From: Paraglaciecola sp. MB-3u-78
GTDB taxonomy: Bacteria; Pseudomonadota; Gammaproteobacteria; Enterobacterales; Alteromonadaceae
Assembly: GCF_002835935.1 (NCBI RefSeq)
Contig: NZ_PJCF01000007.1
Location: 62,001-126,000 of the forward strand
DNA length: 64,000 bases
Direction: 5' to 3'
The notes beneath the pieces are model-generated. The model was given only the letters and a program-made list of their open reading frames with translations. It searched no databases and had not been told where the DNA came from. This document shows, in pieces, positions 61,954 to 64,000 of this stretch. A program made the position numbers and the translations under genes. The first letter of the stretch is position 1; every line of letters begins with the position of its first letter.

Positions 61954-64000
61954 TCATGTGCTTTTTACTGCTGCAATCCCTGCCGCACCAGTGCCTTCAA
62001 TGTTCTTAACTTTAGAGTGATTAGATGCTAAAACCATATACACGCTTGGTAGTACTAAAAGGGTAAACATGGTGCCAACTAACATGCCTGCGACCAAAAT
62101 GATGCCGATGCTATTTCTGGCCTCAGCCCCTGCACCTGTCACTAAGACCAAAGGGAAATGTCCTAGCACTGTGGCGGCGGTTGTCATCAGTACTGGACGT
62201 AATCTTGTTTGTGCTGCTAGCTGAATAGCTTCAATTTTAGCGTACCCTTGCATCTGCATATGATTAGCAAATTCCACAATCAGAATGCCATTTTTAGCTA
62301 TCAGACCGACCAATGTGATAAAGCCCACTTGGGAGTAAATATTGATAGTGGTGAAATCAAGAAACGTGAACATCATCGCTCCTGCAAGTGCCAAAGGCAC
62401 TGAGCCAAGTAACACCACAAGGGGGTCCCGAAAACTATTAAACTGGATAGCCAAGACTAAAAACACAAACACTAATGCCACCAGAAGCACACCTTCCAGA
62501 GAGTTGCCTTCTAAGCGAATTTGCCGTGATTCACCCGCATAGTCGATATTGTAATCTGCAGGTAATAGTTCAGCCGCGGCCTGTTCTAGGGCACTGAGTC
62601 CTTGCTCTTTAGTTGTGCCAGGAATAACTTCGCCATAGACACGAAAAGCATTTTTCTGTTGAAACTTAACTAACACTCTTGGTGCCACTTCGGTTTCAAG
62701 TTTAGCGATAGAGCGGATCGCGACAAGGGCGCCACTTGGTGTACGTATTTGCAAGTCTAATATGGCATCGGGATTCACTCTTTGGTCCTCATCCACCATG
62801 GGGATAACGCGATAGGCGCGACCATCTTTGTTAAATCGATTCACGAAATTGCCTGATAACATAACATCTAACTGGCGGCTGACACTCGCCAGATCCATGC
62901 CTAAATCCGCTATTCGTTGACGATCTAATAAAAATCGCGCTTGTGGTAAATCAATTTTTAAATCTGTTTCAGCAAATAAAAATTTACCACTGGCCATAGC
63001 AGCGGCCACCATTTTGTCAGCGTAAACTTTCATATCTGCGTATGGGTCAGTACTTAATACCGCCATTTCAACAGAGAAATTACCGGACGTGGGTAAAGCA
63101 GAATCCAATACCGGAAAAGCCTTTAAACCGGGCACCGATGACAGTGCGCCAAAGGCCTTCCAAAATATATCTTGTACACCTTCGCTACGGTCTTTTAATG
63201 GCACAAATTCAACACCACCAAAAGCACCAACAGGATTGATAATTTGCCACATAAACTTACCACCATCGAGTTGTTTCATCACGTCTACCACATCGTCCAT
63301 GTGTTGAGTGGTATATTGCAAAGATGACTCTGGAGCGGCTTCGATAATAACGGTAATACTTGACTGGTCTTCAGTGGGTGCAAGTTCTTTGAGGGACAAT
63401 AAATAAAAAGGCACACTTAACAAAGCCAAAAACACCGCCCCAGTTAATACTTGTGCTTTAAAATCTATTGTTCGTAACAACAACTTACCGTACCACACTT
63501 GCAAACGTGCAAAACCAGCATTGATTTTCAGGGTGAACTTGCCTTCTTTCCCCCCTTCAGGGCAAGCATAAGCACTCATGATGGGCGACAGAGTCACCGC
63601 CACAAACCCTGAAATCAAGACGGCAATCGCTAGAGTAAAAGCAAATTCTTTGAACAAGGCGCCTGTTAAGCCAGACAACAAACCTATTGGTGCATAAACA
63701 GCTGCCAAGGTGATAGTCATACTAATAATCGGGGCTAATAATTGCCTTGAACTGATTAGCGCAGCTTGCATTCTGCTCATGCCACTGCGCATATAACGTG
63801 CAACATTTTCCACCACCACTATGGCATCATCTACCACCAGCCCCACCGATAACACTATGGCTAAGACGGTTAATAAGTTAAGCGTAAACCCCATGAGGGT
63901 CATAGCCGCAACTGCGCCCAAAATTGAGATAGGGATAGTAATAAGTGGTACAAGAGCGGTACGAAAAGAGCCCATCATGATCACCACCACAATACCGACC
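61954..64000 (-). CDS. RND efflux transporter permease, 5' part beyond the window
   Basis: The last ~680 residues of an AcrB/MexB-type inner-membrane pump (full length would be ~1,020-1,040). Present are the helix block TM3-TM6 with GLVVDDAIVVVENVARYM (the proton-relay Asp-Asp), the second periplasmic domain (ELAPTEDQSSITVIIEAAPESSL), and the C-terminal helices (VGFITLVGLIAKNGILIVEFANHMQ, RPVLMTTAATVLGHFPLVLVTGAGAEARNSIGI). The frame is open to the last base of the window, so the gene is cut by the edge. A membrane-fusion partner would be expected upstream, outside the window. Confidence 0.93.
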   Translation of the reverse strand, partial: VGIVVVIMMGSFRTALVPLITIPISILGAVAAMTLMGFTLNLLTVLAIVLSVGLVVDDAIVVVENVARYMRSGMSRMQAALISSRQLLAPIISMTITLAAVYAPIGLLSGLTGALFKEFAFTLAIAVLISGFVAVTLSPIMSAYACPEGGKEGKFTLKINAGFARLQVWYGKLLLRTIDFKAQVLTGAVFLALLSVPFYLLSLKELAPTEDQSSITVIIEAAPESSLQYTTQHMDDVVDVMKQLDGGKFMWQIINPVGAFGGVEFVPLKDRSEGVQDIFWKAFGALSSVPGLKAFPVLDSALPTSGNFSVEMAVLSTDPYADMKVYADKMVAAAMASGKFLFAETDLKIDLPQARFLLDRQRIADLGMDLASVSRQLDVMLSGNFVNRFNKDGRAYRVIPMVDEDQRVNPDAILDLQIRTPSGALVAIRSIAKLETEVAPRVLVKFQQKNAFRVYGEVIPGTTKEQGLSALEQAAAELLPADYNIDYAGESRQIRLEGNSLEGVLLVALVFVFLVLAIQFNSFRDPLVVLLGSVPLALAGAMMFTFLDFTTINIYSQVGFITLVGLIAKNGILIVEFANHMQMQGYAKIEAIQLAAQTRLRPVLMTTAATVLGHFPLVLVTGAGAEARNSIGIILVAGMLVGTMFTLLVLPSVYMVLASNHSKVKNIEGTGAAGIAAVKST

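Overview
The window looks like chromosome from a marine gammaproteobacterium of the order Alteromonadales (Paraglaciecola/Glaciecola/Aliiglaciecola-like). The evidence is an AT-rich base composition, gammaproteobacterial gene neighbourhoods (yoaA-tsaB-slp-fadD-rnd-ycgL, divergent dnaQ/rnhA, arsC-wrbA-DUF2069 facing hda) and protein families typical of that order. The assignment is inferred from gene content only.

Layout. 1-11.4 kb is conserved housekeeping sequence: an unknown protein, the periplasmic protease BepA, a TlpA-like thioredoxin, arsC-wrbA-DUF2069, hda-DUF2066, purM-purN-DUF3108 and fadE. 11.5-13.4 kb is a small graveyard: a frameshifted NYN-domain gene, a DUF4277 transposase fragment, and a dead ParD/ParE-type toxin-antitoxin pair whose antitoxin has two in-frame stops and whose toxin is split by an IS630-type remnant. 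13.4-33.8 kb is again core: DUF2058, topA, astB, a large Ig-like lipoprotein, a dicarboxylate symporter, the ycgN-STAS-FAH-mltB-ycgL-rnd run, fadD, an alpha/beta hydrolase, slp, tsaB, yoaA and efpL. A decayed FdhF/YdeP-like molybdopterin oxidoreductase (33.85-34.88 kb) is followed by a lolD-plus-single-permease pair, a CNNM/CBS protein and three near-identical tRNA-Asp genes behind one strong promoter. Then come a TIGR03503-like protein, dnaQ, rnhA, a VOC protein and a DoxX protein.

42.5-50.9 kb is a nitrate-assimilation uptake module read leftward: nasT-nasS, then a leader with an attenuator, then nrtA-nrtB-nrtD and a porin. Both transcription units carry a GCACY-N5-RGTGC (NtrC-like) site about 85 bp upstream of a GG-N10-GC sigma-54 promoter. 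The nrtA leader ends in an intrinsic terminator preceded by two hairpins, the arrangement expected for antitermination by the ANTAR protein NasT. An insertion sequence with a 7-bp target duplication has cut off the last ~70 codons of the ATPase gene nrtD and separated the porin from the operon.

51.1-64 kb is accessory and mosaic: a 335-bp MITE-like element, an M1 aminopeptidase lipoprotein, an IS200-type transposase with one nonsense codon, a GC-rich WD40-like remnant, a 54-residue ORF ending in TRPGRPD repeats, a TolB-like/TPR membrane protein interrupted by an IS66-type element with a perfect 8-bp duplication, a CHAT-protease/transmembrane/PASTA/SH3-like protein, and the 3' part of an RND efflux pump gene that runs off the window. 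The CHAT-PASTA protein, the conserved ATGC-N5-GCAT element shared by its upstream region and that of the WD40 remnant, and the two-layer nitrate regulation are the most interesting items.
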